Shown: positions 10,852 to 21,762, numbered from the stretch's first letter. The stretch: 64,000 bases of DNA from Stagonosporopsis chrysanthemi (GCA_022560025.1 JAFISE010000095.1:62001-126000); one strand, 5' to 3'. Made by a program: numbers and translations. The notes: generated by a model not told the origin, from the sequence alone.

Positions 10852-13123
10852 CTTGCAGGCAGTACCGCTATACGTAGAATGGCGGCAGTTTCGAGCGATG
10901 GGAAAAGCACAGCTTCTCGATCCACAGTTAAGCTGTAGCTTCTGAGGGCGCTTCTTAAGGTTGGTAGGGGAATCCTTCCTCCGTCCTTGTAGCCAACGAT
11001 TCAAGATGGCCCCATTCTCTCCACATCGCGACATTGTCCCGCGTGTCTATCTGCTAGGGACTGACAACCGCACCTATGCCTGTTGCGTGTCCAAAGATAA
11101 GCGAAGTTAAGTGACAGCGGGTCTGAGCTTGACAGCCTCTAGTGCAACGTGCCGCCATGCAGAAGTGATCGATGTGGATCTGAGACTCCCGTTGTATTTC
11201 CGACTGAATGGCTCTTCGACGAAAGAAGTTGTGGCGCACACTGCAGACTGCACGGGAAAGGGTTGCTCGTGCGCCTTCTGCTTTTGGCAGCCATGATGTA
11301 TGTCCGTGCTATTTTCTAGCAAAATTCGAGTCTCATTTCTCTACGTTGATGGGACCGGGGCCATTAATCGCATGTTGTGTGCCTGCATAAAGTCTTGAGT
11401 AATCCACAACGGGGCCGCGGTACACGGGTAGCTGGAGTGTCAACGACCATGGTCCAGGGTATCGGGGCATAGTATAGCAATTATTCAAACTTCGCCAATG
11501 TACGTTCTTGGCAAGTCGTACATGTTGGAAAGACGCAATTGCGTTCACGCAGTTTGCAGAATTCCACCGAGATCATCTTTCAAATCGGAGCTCTGCTCCG
11601 TCCAATCACAGCGAAGACTCATGTGGAGACCTCACGGATGCAATAACATTACATGCTCCAGGGTCAGGCCAGTTTTGGAATGGACGCCGCAAGTCCCACG
11701 GACCAGGAGGATTCACCTTAAAGACTCAAAGGAGCTATCATAGTATTGGTTGGTGCTTGTGACCCCATCCTCGTCATGTGATTATTATACCGCCGTCCAA
11801 AACTCCATCGGGCCTCCTTTTGCCTATCATTGACTGCGTCTTCATCGCGTTGTTTCAGGCTAAGGATGACGCGCGTAGAGTCGAGGCTGAACGCGTTAGC
11901 TTGACGGTCATGAGATCTGCCTCCATCGTGCTCTTCAATATGATAAACGGTGGTACGTATTTTTTACTTCGGAACGACTCCTTCGACAAGAACAGTGTTC
12001 CGGATTGTACAAGTCCGTCGAGTAAGTTCGATTCCTTCCGGGGCATCTCCCAAATCGATTCCTCTTTTGCTTGTGTTCACTGCGGGGTCTTCTCTACTGC
12101 TCCATCGTATTTGGGGTCTCTTGAATATGTCAACGTCGTCTGGCCAAGTTCCAAAGAACCAGCATCACCCCTGGAAGCCCTTCTTGACAGATTCCCGGCA
12201 GGCTGTCTAGCTTGTGTGTGCGCCCTGTCGACCTGATTATTGAAGACTTGAAGATGGAAGGTGGGTTAGCAGATTTTGCATTCCGAATTTCCGATTCCTC
12301 CGCTTTTTAATATGTATACTTGACGGAAGCCACCAAATGTGGTCGTATCACTTGGCCCACAAGAAACGATAGGCCAATTATTAATCTAGGTCTCAGTCCG
12401 TCGGTAGAAGACCTACATTTGGTACATCGAGATCAACTTCTTTTGCAGCCGCACCGAGAGCGCCGCCATGCTCGAAATCACGAAGCCGGATCGTAGAAGT
12501 ATGTCGGGCGGGTACGGCTAGTCACAATAAACGACTGCTGATCGGAAGTGGTTGCTGTGACCTTGTACACGATCAGTCTCTCACGATGGAGTATGTCAGC
12601 CAGTAGCAGGACCGACGGCTGCGGGAATTCTGGTTGTCTTCGAAAACAGACATTGGCTATGGTGCTCGACCAACTGCATTCATGATGCTCTGTCTGATGG
12701 CGAGAATGCGCGCCCTTCTTTCCTTCACTTGTGAAGGGTGGCGCGTGCACATGTGGCACAGTGCAGTCACATCATTGTACCAGCACGTGTTCCTGAGGTT
12801 TCTCGTACATACTCCAGGGCTACCGGCGTGCTCACATCTAATATCGAGCTGACTTGGGAAATCACAACGCGTCCTGGTGTTTGACCAAGGGTCCAGGTTA
12901 CCGAAAATTACCGCCTGAATGGATCCATACAGGACGATGCGCTTGCGGGGGACTCAGCCTGCCTCGGTCCGCTGCCAGCACGACTATCCAACAACCGGCT
13001 CGTTATGTCAACTTCGGTAACTCGTCTGCCAAACATATAGCCTCGAGACAGATCAAGAGAACAACGTCAGCCTTGCTTGCGTCCGTCCAAATCTGAGCAT
13101 TGTAGATTTAGAGAACCGACAAC
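10852..13123. other. Gene-poor region, 2.3 kb
   Basis: Several unrelated ORFs of 60-150 codons occur on both strands (the longest at 11778-12236, +), but none shows a domain, plausible codon pattern or family motif. The stretch should include the promoters of the SAT4-like gene on its left and the acyl-CoA dehydrogenase on its right. Confidence 0.5.
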
Positions 13124-14715
13124 ATGGCGCATAGTACTACAAGGATTGTGGACGACAAGCCAGCGAGTAAGCTCGCAGAAGCTTACGGAAGCAGCTTGCC
13201 ATGGGCTGAGCCAAGTTGGTATGTAGGAGCATATACGATATTTGTAATTGGAATGTACAGCACGCTGATGCTGGCAGGTACTCTGGTCGTCCATCACCAT
13301 ACTACAAAGAGAGCCACCGAAAGCTGCGCGACTATGTCCGCTCATGGTGCGATGAAGTACGTCTAAAGTCCGCAGCATTCAATAATATATAGGCATTTAT
13401 TGAATCCTTCGCCGAAGCTCAGTCAAAGATCTTGTGACTTCTTTCTTTGCACAGAGTTTGTCCACCAGACACCCGCTAACTACCGCAGAACATCGCCCCC
13501 TTCAGCGAAGACTGGGTGCAATCCGGCGCCGTCGACCCATCCATCTACGCCAAATGCGCCTCCGCCGGCCTGCTGGTCCCCATCGCGTTTGGCAAAACCA
13601 TTCCCCCGCAGTACTCGCACTACCCAATCGCTGCCGGCATCTCGCCAGCAGACTGGGACGGCTTCCACGACTTTATCCTCTGGGACGAGCTAATCCGCGC
13701 GGGCCCCATCGCCTCCATCTTCATCGGGCTGGTGGTTGGCGCGCCGCCGCTGCAGAAATTTGCCTCTGGGGCGCTGCAGGCGTCGATTTTTCCCGAGATT
13801 CTGTCGGGCGAGAAGCGCATCTGTCTCGCGGTCACGGAACCCGATGCTGGGAGCGATGTGCGCAATGTCAAGACGACGGCGGAGAAGACGGCCGACGGCC
13901 AGTTCTACATTGTCAACGGCAGCAAGAAGTGGATCACCAACGGCATGTTCAGCGACTACTTCATGACGCTTGTGCGCACGGGCGGGCCCGGCGCAGGCGG
14001 GCTTTCGATGCTGCTGATTCCGCGGTCCGAGGGCCTGCGGACGCGCAAGCTCGAGGTCGTTGCCGGGCCGCTGAGCGCAACGACGTACGTGACGTTTGAA
14101 GACGTCAAAGTGCCCGCCGAGTACCTGATTGGCGCCGAGGGCCAGGGCTTCAAGCAGACCATGGTCAACTTCAACCACGAGCGCTTGTGGATTGCGTTTC
14201 AGGCGATTCGCGGGTGCAGAGTGGCACTGGAAGATGCGTTCAGCTGGGCGATCAAGCGGGAGGCCTTTGACAAGACGTTGATCGAGCAGCCGGTTGTGCG
14301 GAACAAGTTTGGCAACTGTGGGCGCATGGTCGAGAGTCTGCAAGCGTGGACTGAGCAAATCATCTATGAGTTGGAGAACCTGGACGACGCGGATGGGGCG
14401 CGGTTGTTGGGCGGCACGACGGCGCTGCTGAAGGTCGAGAGCGGAATGGTGTGCAAATATGTTGCGGAGGAGTGCTTGTAAGTGCCCACTGTCGGTCGGC
14501 CGACTTCCAATTCATCTGCTGACGGTCACTGCAGGAAGATCATGGGCGGATTGGGCTTGACTAAAACGGGTCAAGGCGCGAGGATCGAGGCCTTTTACCG
14601 CGCAGTGCCCAGCTACACAGTGCCTGGTGGATCTGAGGACGTGCTGATCGATCTCGGGGTGCGAGAAGCATTAAAGTTGCACAAACAAGCACAGAAGCTC
14701 AGAGCAAAGATCTGA
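13124..14715 (+). CDS. Acyl-CoA dehydrogenase, probably peroxisomal
   Basis: Exons 13124-13218, 13278-13356, 13489-14477 and 14535-14715 give 447 aa. The N-terminal helical domain includes HRKLRDYVRSWCDE and NIAPFSEDW. The FAD/substrate signature is CLAVTEPDAGSDV, followed by GSKKWITNGMFSDYFMTL. The C-terminal four-helix domain has GQGFKQTMVNFNHERLWIA and ends with IMGGLGLTKTGQGARIEAFY and PGGSEDVLIDL. The reaction is alpha,beta-dehydrogenation of an acyl-CoA with FAD; chain length cannot be told. There is no basic amphipathic mitochondrial presequence at the start, and the protein ends in AKI, the same tripeptide that acts as a PTS1 in the Candida tropicalis trifunctional beta-oxidation enzyme. 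Peroxisomal location is therefore a reasonable inference. The 3' end faces the PPR gene with only 86 bp between stop codons. Confidence 0.92.
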
Positions 14716-14801
14716 ATGTGGTGGTCATTGCATTGTTCAAACACGGGTATATGTACGGCACCTGCCGCGAGTTCCATCTATGTTACACACTAGTACAGAC
14801 T

Positions 14802-16556
14802 TCATCGTATCCGCCCTCTGATATTCTTGCTGAAGAAGCCAGGCCTGACATCTATCCTCCGCAGCTCCTGCATGACGCCTTCCAGTTCTTGTTCGTTGGG
14901 GTGCCACGCAGGGCGGATCTCATCCCACGCGTTGAAAGCTCGCTCAGGATTCGTGCACCGTTTGAATGCTCTTAAAGCAGCGATAACGGCCAAGCTCGAG
15001 AGCCATGTACGGTCGTTTTTGTCCGTGAGAGCGAGAAGGAATCGGGTCCACACTTTGTCGAGTTTGTCGGCTGTCCAGGACGAGTAGCGAACGCCGCCAA
15101 AGGAGCCGAATCCTTGGAACATGACGATGAAGGTGGTGCCATCAATGGCAATAGAGTTGTCATGCATCTCCTGCAGCAAGTCGTTGACGCGATCGATGTC
15201 TCCAGTCACTGTGGAGTGGTGCCGTATGAGCAGCGCGTACGTGCGGGAGTTGGGGGCGATTGGCGCATAATCCTGCAGCTCCTTCAGCTCCTCGGCCTTC
15301 TTCTCGCGCTTCAGGAGTCGAGCTTGATGAGTGAAATGCAGTCCCACTGCTCGACGGTCCCGCCAGTTGTTCAAGAAGAATCTATGGCCCGGTGCTGGTA
15401 GATTCTTGGCAGCATGCAGCCTCTTCATCCGCTCAAACACATGCTCTGCAGCCGCAGGCTCGCCCGCACGAAAGAGAGCGGCGATGACTGCGTTCATGAC
15501 CACGGTATCGACGATGTCGCCGGCCTCGATGATATCCTGGTAGGTCTGCCTGACACCATTGCCGTTCTGCAACACGCCGTAGTAATACAGCAGCGAGACG
15601 CGGAAGTGGCGGTGCAGCTTGAGCTTGCGAGCTTGCAGTTCCTTGAGAAAAGTCTCGGCCAATGTGTATTTGCCGGCCTTGACTGCTACGTCGAAGAGGA
15701 CGTTCAGCGTTACGAAGCCGCCCTTGACACCTGCACGATGCTCCATGTCCCGCCACATGTTCAGCGCTGATGCCACCTCCTCGCTGGACACAGTGCCCAT
15801 GCAGCGGCCTGCAAAGTAGATTGCTGTGGTCCATTCCGACTGGGTGATGTGTATGTGTGCGCTCTTCATGTCGTCCAGCACAGTCGTGAAGCGTTGCATG
15901 GCAACCGGGGAGGGGCGCTCGACGACGGACAGGTGGTGCAGCAGGCTTCGAATCGTGTCAATGTCGAGGTACACAACGCCGGGCGAAGGCAGCTTTTTGT
16001 ACGTGTCGTAGACGTGCTCGTGGGGCGACTCGTCGTCTTGGAGGAGCTTCTTGAGCTTGCGTATGTGGAAATAGTCGGTGGCCTCGCGAAGGGGCCAGGG
16101 TTCGTGGTCGTTGCCGACGTTCCACACCAGCGGACCGTCGTCGTCGACCAGGTCATCGTCGTCGGGCCGCGTGTCGACTTGGATGCCATAGTAGTCGACC
16201 ATGGCCTTTAGCTCCTTCTTCGCAAACTCTCCTGCCCTGTTGAGCGGGCCATTGCGCTCGGCCCGTGTCTGGAATGCTCGACGGCCGTGGGGTTGGTCTT
16301 GGTCAGCAGCGTGTCTGCGGCGCAGCGTGTGCGTCTGTCTCGCGTGCCTCTGGCAGGAGCCCGCGCGCACGAGGGCGCGAATGAAGGCGGCCTCGAGTCG
16401 CTCGTCCTGGGCTGGGGCTGGGGCTGGGGCTGGGGCGGGAGCGGATGGGGCGACATGGCGGCGTGCTGCGCGGGTGAAGGAGCGCCGGGGCGTGCTGGTG
16501 CGGTGGAGGACAGGACAGACTGCGGAGGTCCGGTCGAGGGTGCGGAAGATGGACAT
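14802..16556 (-). CDS. Mitochondrial pentatricopeptide-repeat (PPR) protein, 584 aa
   Basis: A single long exon. The N-terminus is Arg/Ser-rich without acidic residues (SIFRTLDRTSAVCPVLHRTS, RRSFTRAARRH), as expected for mitochondrial import. It is followed by a low-complexity PAPAPAPAPA run encoded by a 6 bp tandem repeat. PPR-like helical pairs lie at roughly residues 280-400 (for example LNMWRDMEHRAGVKGGFVTL, NAVIAALFRAGEPAAAEHVF) and again at 430-480 (RTYALLIRHHSTVTGDIDRV). PPR proteins bind organellar RNA and act in its processing, stability or translation. The exact fungal orthologue is not recognised. It diverges from the mitoribosomal gene mS23 over 405 bp, which supports a mitochondrial role. 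Confidence 0.82.
   Translation of the reverse strand: MSIFRTLDRTSAVCPVLHRTSTPRRSFTRAARRHVAPSAPAPAPAPAPAQDERLEAAFIRALVRAGSCQRHARQTHTLRRRHAADQDQPHGRRAFQTRAERNGPLNRAGEFAKKELKAMVDYYGIQVDTRPDDDDLVDDDGPLVWNVGNDHEPWPLREATDYFHIRKLKKLLQDDESPHEHVYDTYKKLPSPGVVYLDIDTIRSLLHHLSVVERPSPVAMQRFTTVLDDMKSAHIHITQSEWTTAIYFAGRCMGTVSSEEVASALNMWRDMEHRAGVKGGFVTLNVLFDVAVKAGKYTLAETFLKELQARKLKLHRHFRVSLLYYYGVLQNGNGVRQTYQDIIEAGDIVDTVVMNAVIAALFRAGEPAAAEHVFERMKRLHAAKNLPAPGHRFFLNNWRDRRAVGLHFTHQARLLKREKKAEELKELQDYAPIAPNSRTYALLIRHHSTVTGDIDRVNDLLQEMHDNSIAIDGTTFIVMFQGFGSFGGVRYSSWTADKLDKVWTRFLLALTDKNDRTWLSSLAVIAALRAFKRCTNPERAFNAWDEIRPAWHPNEQELEGVMQELRRIDVRPGFFSKNIRGRIR
16410..16440. repeat. GGGGCT 6 bp tandem repeat inside the PPR gene
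   Basis: Four to five copies of GGGGCT (on the plus strand) encode the PAPAPAPA run near the N-terminus of the PPR protein. Being a multiple of three, copy-number change would not break the frame. Confidence 0.8.
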
Positions 16557-16961
16557 GGGAGTCGAGCATTGTGGTCAACGGCGGCAGCTTCGGGCGGGGT
16601 GCATGAGGAGAGGGCAATCGACTACGGCAGCCCCATGGGAGTACTGCGGCTGCGGCAAAGGAGCGTGACGGCGTGACGGCGGGGATGGCGGGCGCAGCAG
16701 AGGTGCGCGAGGGGAGCTGCAGCGCGTCGACGAAAGATTTAGTCTTGGCGCCGGCGCGGAGCTTTTCGAGACGCTCCTCTCTGCCCGTTACCCGCGCAGC
16801 ATCACCACGCCCACCGCCCGCCGCCCGCCGCCCGCCGACCGCCGTCCCATTGCGCCTTTGCCCGGCCAGCCGCCCGTCGCCCGTCGCCCGCCCGCCAGCA
16901 GCAGGGAGAACCGCCGCCCGCCAGCAGCAGGGACAGCCAGCAGGGACAGCCGCCGCCCGCC
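16557..16961. promoter_or_regulatory. Divergent, GC-rich promoter between PPR gene and mS23
   Basis: 405 bp separate the two start codons. The right half is almost wholly C/G, with CCCGCCG units at 16811-16840 and a direct repeat of CCCGCCAGCAGCAGGGA at 16891-16907 and 16917-16933. A CAGGGACAGCC repeat leads right up to the mS23 ATG. A shared promoter for two mitochondrial proteins is inferred from the layout. Confidence 0.6.
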
Positions 16962-17784
16962 ATGGGCCGCTACAACCTCGCGCCTCTGCGCGTGCGCTCC
17001 ACCGCAAAGGCCCTCCTCGACGCCCGCCGCACCACCACCCTGCCCGAGTGGTACAGCATCGTCGGCGACATCCCCGCCAGCGAGACCCTGGCCCGCCCCG
17101 TCCTGCGCGCCCCGCGCGTCAAGGGCGCAAAGAAGGCCAGCAAGCTGTTCCGGCCCCTGCCCATTGTCTACCCGGAAGACAGGCTGCGCTCCGAGTTCTT
17201 TGGGGACCACCCGTGGGAGCTGGCGCGGCCGCGCTTGGTCATCGAGGACTCGGGCAACGACGCCAAGGGCTACGACTGGTCCACCATCCAGCAGAAGGGG
17301 AAGCAACTGGACGGCGAGAGGTACGATGGATCGTCAAAGGCACGCCCACATGCGCACACTAACGCCCGCCAGCGTCGTCCAGCGCCAGATGTGGCTCATG
17401 AGGCACCAGCAAATGGACAAGGCCGCCGCCTACGACCAGGCCCGCCGCGAGTTCTACCGCCACCGACATCTCGCCGAGGTCCGCTCGCGCATTGCAAGAG
17501 AAGAAGCCCTGCACGTCGGCGCCTACTTCGGCAAGGGCCCTCTGGAGATCGGCATGGAGCTCGAAGACCGGGCCTGGGAGAACTGGAAGACGTGGGCCAA
17601 CCAGCAGATCGAGGCCGAGCAGAGCATGCGCGCCCAGATGTTCTCGGGCCCACAGAACGAGGACGCTGGCGTCAGCGACCTCAGCGATGCCGAATACGAC
17701 AATGCCGTCTCAGAGCTGGCGCCCGTCACAGCAAACACTCCGTCAGCAGCGGCGCCGAGAGCCGGCGTTCCTCTGCAGGCATAG
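16962..17784 (+). CDS. rsm25: Mitochondrial small-subunit ribosomal protein mS23 (RSM25)
   Basis: Exons 16962-17320 and 17373-17784 give 256 aa. The N-terminus MGRYNLAPLRVRSTAKALLD is the conserved start of fungal mS23. It is followed by LPEWYSIVGDIPASETLARP, then KASKLFRPLPIVYPEDRLR and FFGDHPWELARPR. After the intron come QRQMWLMRHQQMDK and YDQARREFYRHRH, ending in a disordered acidic tail. Role: component of the mitochondrial 37S subunit. The intron is 52 bp, phase 2, with CTAAC just upstream of the acceptor. It diverges from the PPR gene. Confidence 0.92.
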
Positions 17785-18862
17785 GGAGAAGAGTGTTGAC
17801 CACATGTACTGATATTGTATGCTCGTGTAGATATATATCCATCAATCCTGCCGCCGCGCTGCCACTGCCGACCCTTTGCCCTGTTTGATTCCCACAGTGA
17901 GAGGCCAGCTCACCTGAACCTCGCAGCCACGCTATCAAGTGTCTTGCGAGGATCGATCGTCCTGAGAGGTGGTGGACGGCTCCATCACATGTCTTCGCTT
18001 AGACACCACCAATGCAGCCAATGCAGGTACAATCTGCGCTCGCCCTGACCTCAGGTCACCTATCTTCCAAGACAGCGCTAGAAGCCGCATCGAAACTGCT
18101 GTATATTGCCAGCATGCAGCGTATCCACATCGCTAACACGTCTGCTTATAGGGATTGCTACAATCAGCCACTCGCCACCTGCACATGGGATTATCGGGGC
18201 GCCGCCGACTTGGCCAAGCAACAAAGTGCGAGCTCCGGCATCACCAACATGCAGTCGAAACGACACCTGATCTGCGCAGCCCACATTCGTACCCGTTTGC
18301 GCCGCGGAGCCCCATGCGCGCAAGAACCAGAGCGGAGTTGAGCCTCTGTCTCCCCGGGGTACAAGGCGGCTAAAATGCATCACTAAATTGACCCGCGTGC
18401 TTCTCCCCGGTCCACGGCGCTTGGCTAATCTATCCACCTGCGCTGTATCCAAGGCGCAAGCCGCAGGGAGTTTCGTCCTTCGAATCCTGCCGGAACAGAA
18501 CGCGTTATTGCGACAATGGCCGCCAATCCTGCCGAGGATGGTGGACTCGGGCACGATAACGTCGTTGTCGATGTGCATGGACCCTCTGAGCGACAACGCA
18601 AGTGTGCATTTTGAGGGTAGAGCCTCCTCTCGGCACGCCAGGCTTGGGTTGTTTCTCGCACTCTGCAGCGGCCCGCCAGCACCGTAATACATGCTCAATC
18701 TGGTAAGCCCTGGGTGGCATGGTACACCAACACCAAGGGCGACGTAAGCATGGCTGTAAGAACTTGCAGTATATAAGGCCCTGGGTACCTCGACTGTGTA
18801 CTCGCCAGCCTGCAGCTTCAGATCGCAAGCCCCAAGTCGCTCAGACTCAAACGTCAAGCAAG
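17785..18862. other. Intergenic region upstream of the GH6 gene
   Basis: About 1.1 kb. A long open frame on the minus strand (18078-18857) covers the GH6 promoter but lacks family motifs and runs over the TATA box, so it is not called. The TATA element is listed separately. Confidence 0.6.
18770..18777 (+). promoter_or_regulatory. TATA box of the GH6 gene
   Basis: TATATAAG, 93 bp upstream of the GH6 start codon. A good TATA element is common in strongly induced secreted-enzyme genes of fungi. Confidence 0.65.
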
Positions 18863-20005
18863 ATGGTCCACTTCACCTCTTTCGTCCTGGCTGCGGCCGC
18901 CGTCATGGGCAGTGCCTCTGCTGCGCCAACGACCGAGCCCAACCCGTGGGAGGGCAAGGACCGCCACGTCGTCGAAAGCTATGGCAAGAAGCTCGTTCAG
19001 ACCATTGCGGCGTTCGAGGCTCAGAACGACACTCTCAGTGCGGCCCGGACCCGCACCGTCGCTGAGAAGATCTCCACTTTTACGTGGATCACATCTCGCG
19101 CCCACCTCAGCAACATCACAACCACCATCGCCGAGGCGCGCAAGCAGAAGAAGAAGGGCAAGGAGATGGTTGTCGGACTCGTCCTTTACAACCTTCCCGA
19201 CCGCGACTGCTCTGCCGGCGAATCAGCTGGCGAACTGACCCTCGCCAACGACGGCTTCAGAATCTACAAGTCCCAGTTTGTCGACAAGTACGCCAAGCTG
19301 GTCAAGGAAGCCAAAGACCTGACCTTCGCCATTGTCCTCGAGCCCGATAGCCTGGGCAACGCCGTCACCAACCAGGGCATCGAGCAGTGCGCAAAAGCCA
19401 CGCCCTTTTACGAGGAAGGAATCGCATATGCCATCTCCAAGTTACAGGCACCCAACCTGCATCTGTACATGGATGCCGCCCACGGCGGCTGGCTGGGCTG
19501 GCCCGACAACCTCAAGCCCACAGCCGAGGTCTTCGCGCGCGTCGTTGCGCTGGCCAGGAAGCGCGAGCCCAAGGCCAAGATCCGCGGCTACGCAACAAAC
19601 GTGAGCAACTACAACCCTTTCAACGCCAAGGTGCGCGAGAACTACACCGAGTGGTCCCCCTCGTGGGACGAGTCGCACTACGCGACTGCGTTGGCGCCGT
19701 TCCTGGAGGCCGAGGGTCTGCCCTCCAAGTTCATCATCGACCAGGGCCGCGTCGCGCTGCCCGGAGCGAGAGAGGCCTGGGGCGACTGGTGCAATGTCTC
19801 GCCGGCGGGATTCGGAGCCGCGCCGACTACCCAGACGGACAACCCGCTCATTGACAGTCTGGTCTGGATCAAACCTGGTGGCGAGAGCGATGGCAGGTGT
19901 GGGCTTGAGGGCGCGCCCGCCGCAGGCGTTTGGTTCGATGACTATGTGCAGATGCTGGTCAAGAATGCTGATCCACCGCTGGAGCCGACCTACAAGAAGG
20001 CTTAG
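18863..20005 (+). CDS. GH6 cellobiohydrolase/endoglucanase, secreted, without CBM1
   Basis: Single exon, 380 aa. A signal peptide covers residues 1-20 (hydrophobic core FVLAAAAVMGSASA, cleavage near SA-AP). The catalytic domain starts at once: there is no cysteine-rich cellulose-binding module and no Ser/Thr linker. GH6 motifs are VLYNLPDRDC (107-116, aspartate 115) and VLEPDSLGN (158-166, aspartate 162, equivalent to the catalytic acid of Trichoderma Cel6A). Also present are YMDAAHGGWLGW (202-213), DQGR (293-296) and WIKPGGESDG (335-344). Family reaction: inverting hydrolysis of beta-1,4-glucan, with release of cellobiose in the processive members. Exo or endo mode depends on the active-site loops and cannot be decided here. 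An upstream in-frame ATG at 18719 precedes the TATA box and is rejected. Confidence 0.94.
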   Translation: MVHFTSFVLAAAAVMGSASAAPTTEPNPWEGKDRHVVESYGKKLVQTIAAFEAQNDTLSAARTRTVAEKISTFTWITSRAHLSNITTTIAEARKQKKKGKEMVVGLVLYNLPDRDCSAGESAGELTLANDGFRIYKSQFVDKYAKLVKEAKDLTFAIVLEPDSLGNAVTNQGIEQCAKATPFYEEGIAYAISKLQAPNLHLYMDAAHGGWLGWPDNLKPTAEVFARVVALARKREPKAKIRGYATNVSNYNPFNAKVRENYTEWSPSWDESHYATALAPFLEAEGLPSKFIIDQGRVALPGAREAWGDWCNVSPAGFGAAPTTQTDNPLIDSLVWIKPGGESDGRCGLEGAPAAGVWFDDYVQMLVKNADPPLEPTYKKA

Positions 20006-20388
20006 GTTGGGTGTGGTGCAGGCCGAAAGGAACCGCTAAACAAATAGACCCCTCTAACCTTAGTCCAACGATCAAGTAAATTCATCCTCGCAGTTTCAAG
20101 CTTGTATTCTGTGGATAGATGTTGTCTGATGGGTGTATATGAGACATGCTTCTGCACAGCGATGAAAGTGGCCGTTGACACCTCAACTTTACAGCCCAAA
20201 CATACCACAACGCAATGCCATCTCCTCATTCACAAAACCATGATCAATTCTTACTAATCCAGTCCGAATACATTTCTGTAACGTCCTTGAAGCGATTGGA
20301 TGTCCAACTTGAACACCGTAGCCTACAAACCAAGAAACGCTTCAAGTGATAAGACATGATCAGACCCAGGGTCGACGTACTATAGTAC

Positions 20389-20418
20389 TGTATGTGTATG
20401 TGTATGTGTATGTGTATG
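20389..20418 (+). repeat. (TGTATG)5 microsatellite
   Basis: Five perfect copies of TGTATG. About 60 bp further on, at 20476-20488, is a 13 bp alternating GC run. Both are alternating purine-pyrimidine tracts. Confidence 0.95.
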
Positions 20419-21762
20419 ACATGGGTGCAAGATTGGGTCCGGATATGCAGAGCAGATCACTGCATACACGTCGATGCGCGCGCGCGCGGTCTGAGTGCCA
20501 ATGGTACCCTCTACAGTGCGTCCGCGAGACAAAGCCTGTGTGGATCTGAGGATGCACGAGGGGCTTGGTGAGTTGTGCAGCAATGTCGAGACTTGAGTGG
20601 TGTAACCTAGAAGCCTTAGCTGAGTGTGATGGCTCATGGCAGCCTCGTGGATGCAATATCGACAGATCTTCGACAGCCGATTGAGCGCAAAAGCAAATCC
20701 TCACCCCTCGTTCGCGGTGTGTCGAACCGACTGTCACGCGTTCGAGAAGGCGATTTGCGTGGGACTTTGAAGGTCTGGGCAGGCGTCAACACATGCAGGC
20801 GGGCCTTCGGGCGGCGCTACTGTGCCATGGGTCCAGATCTACCATTCTACCGGAGCCTGAAATGCAAACTACATGCCGGTGAAGATTGGGGCCGTCAGAG
20901 TCTGCTCTACTGAGGGTGGAGCTGGTATGGCTGACAGTCATCGGTGCACGGTACTTACAAAGCAGTCCTTCAGTGTTGAATTCAGCCATGTTTGAACGCA
21001 GCATGGCCTCGTCCTCCTAGGCAGATGCAGATGAGGTCAAAACAATTTCCAACCATGGTCTAGTAGCAGACGAAAGCGGAGTGTACTATTACTATTGGGT
21101 CTTCATTGCCGGTATGAGCTATGTCTACGCGGCGTGATCTGTGGCAAGTCGTCGAATTAGATGCCAGGGATAAGTCGCTGTCAGATGTTAACCTGTTCTA
21201 AATCGTCTCCGCCCGTGCAGGGAATGATCCGGCAGAGCACCAGGGTCAAGAAAGAGGCTGTGGGCAGGAATGGCATAAGCTATGCGCCTCGTACATCAAC
21301 TCCATCGAAGGCGAGACTGCAGAGTGTGAGTGGAACTCACGCGGTCACGGTGATGCCACGCTCCGGCAAGCAATGACAAGCAACAGCGGAGGACCGAAGA
21401 AGCTTCGCGTCGTATCAGCAGCGAGTTAGGGTTGATTGCCAAGCCTAACTCCCTGCCCACGTTTCTGTGTGCGGGGTGCTGATTGGCCGGAACCGGCTTC
21501 TGTGAGGACGCCGCACACAGAGGCCCTACCAACACTGCTCTTCCCAGACGCTCCAAGTCGACAGCTGCCGCGGCTAACAAGCATTGTGGCGTTCATGGGC
21601 TTGCAGCAGAAGGTGATGGTTTGCAACCTGGCCCCGGCCAGCCCGTCTCAAGAGTTGCGGTTCTGACTGCGTGCTCGCGAGACGAGCGCTCATTGGCTGC
21701 AGCCATACGCTCCTTCACCAGACAAGCAACAGCCCACGGCGCTGCAGAAGCTTGAGCTGCTG

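Noticed and set aside
11778..12236. 152-codon ORF, plus strand
   Set aside because: No recognisable family, no upstream start context, and a comparable frame lies antisense; not enough to call.
13434..14358. Two 220-codon ORFs (one per strand) over the acyl-CoA dehydrogenase
   Set aside because: Shadows of the real frame, Arg-rich and without domains.
16303..17007. 234-codon minus-strand ORF across the PPR/mS23 promoter
   Set aside because: Low-complexity translation of GC-rich repeats, overlapping two real starts.
18470..18500. tRNA-like TTCGAATCC T-loop sequence
   Set aside because: The flanking bases do not form a T-stem and no acceptor or anticodon arm can be drawn.
18078..18857. 259-codon ORF on the minus strand over the GH6 promoter
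   Set aside because: No domain or signal, covers the TATA box and leader of a well-supported gene; G/C-rich sequence makes long chance frames likely.
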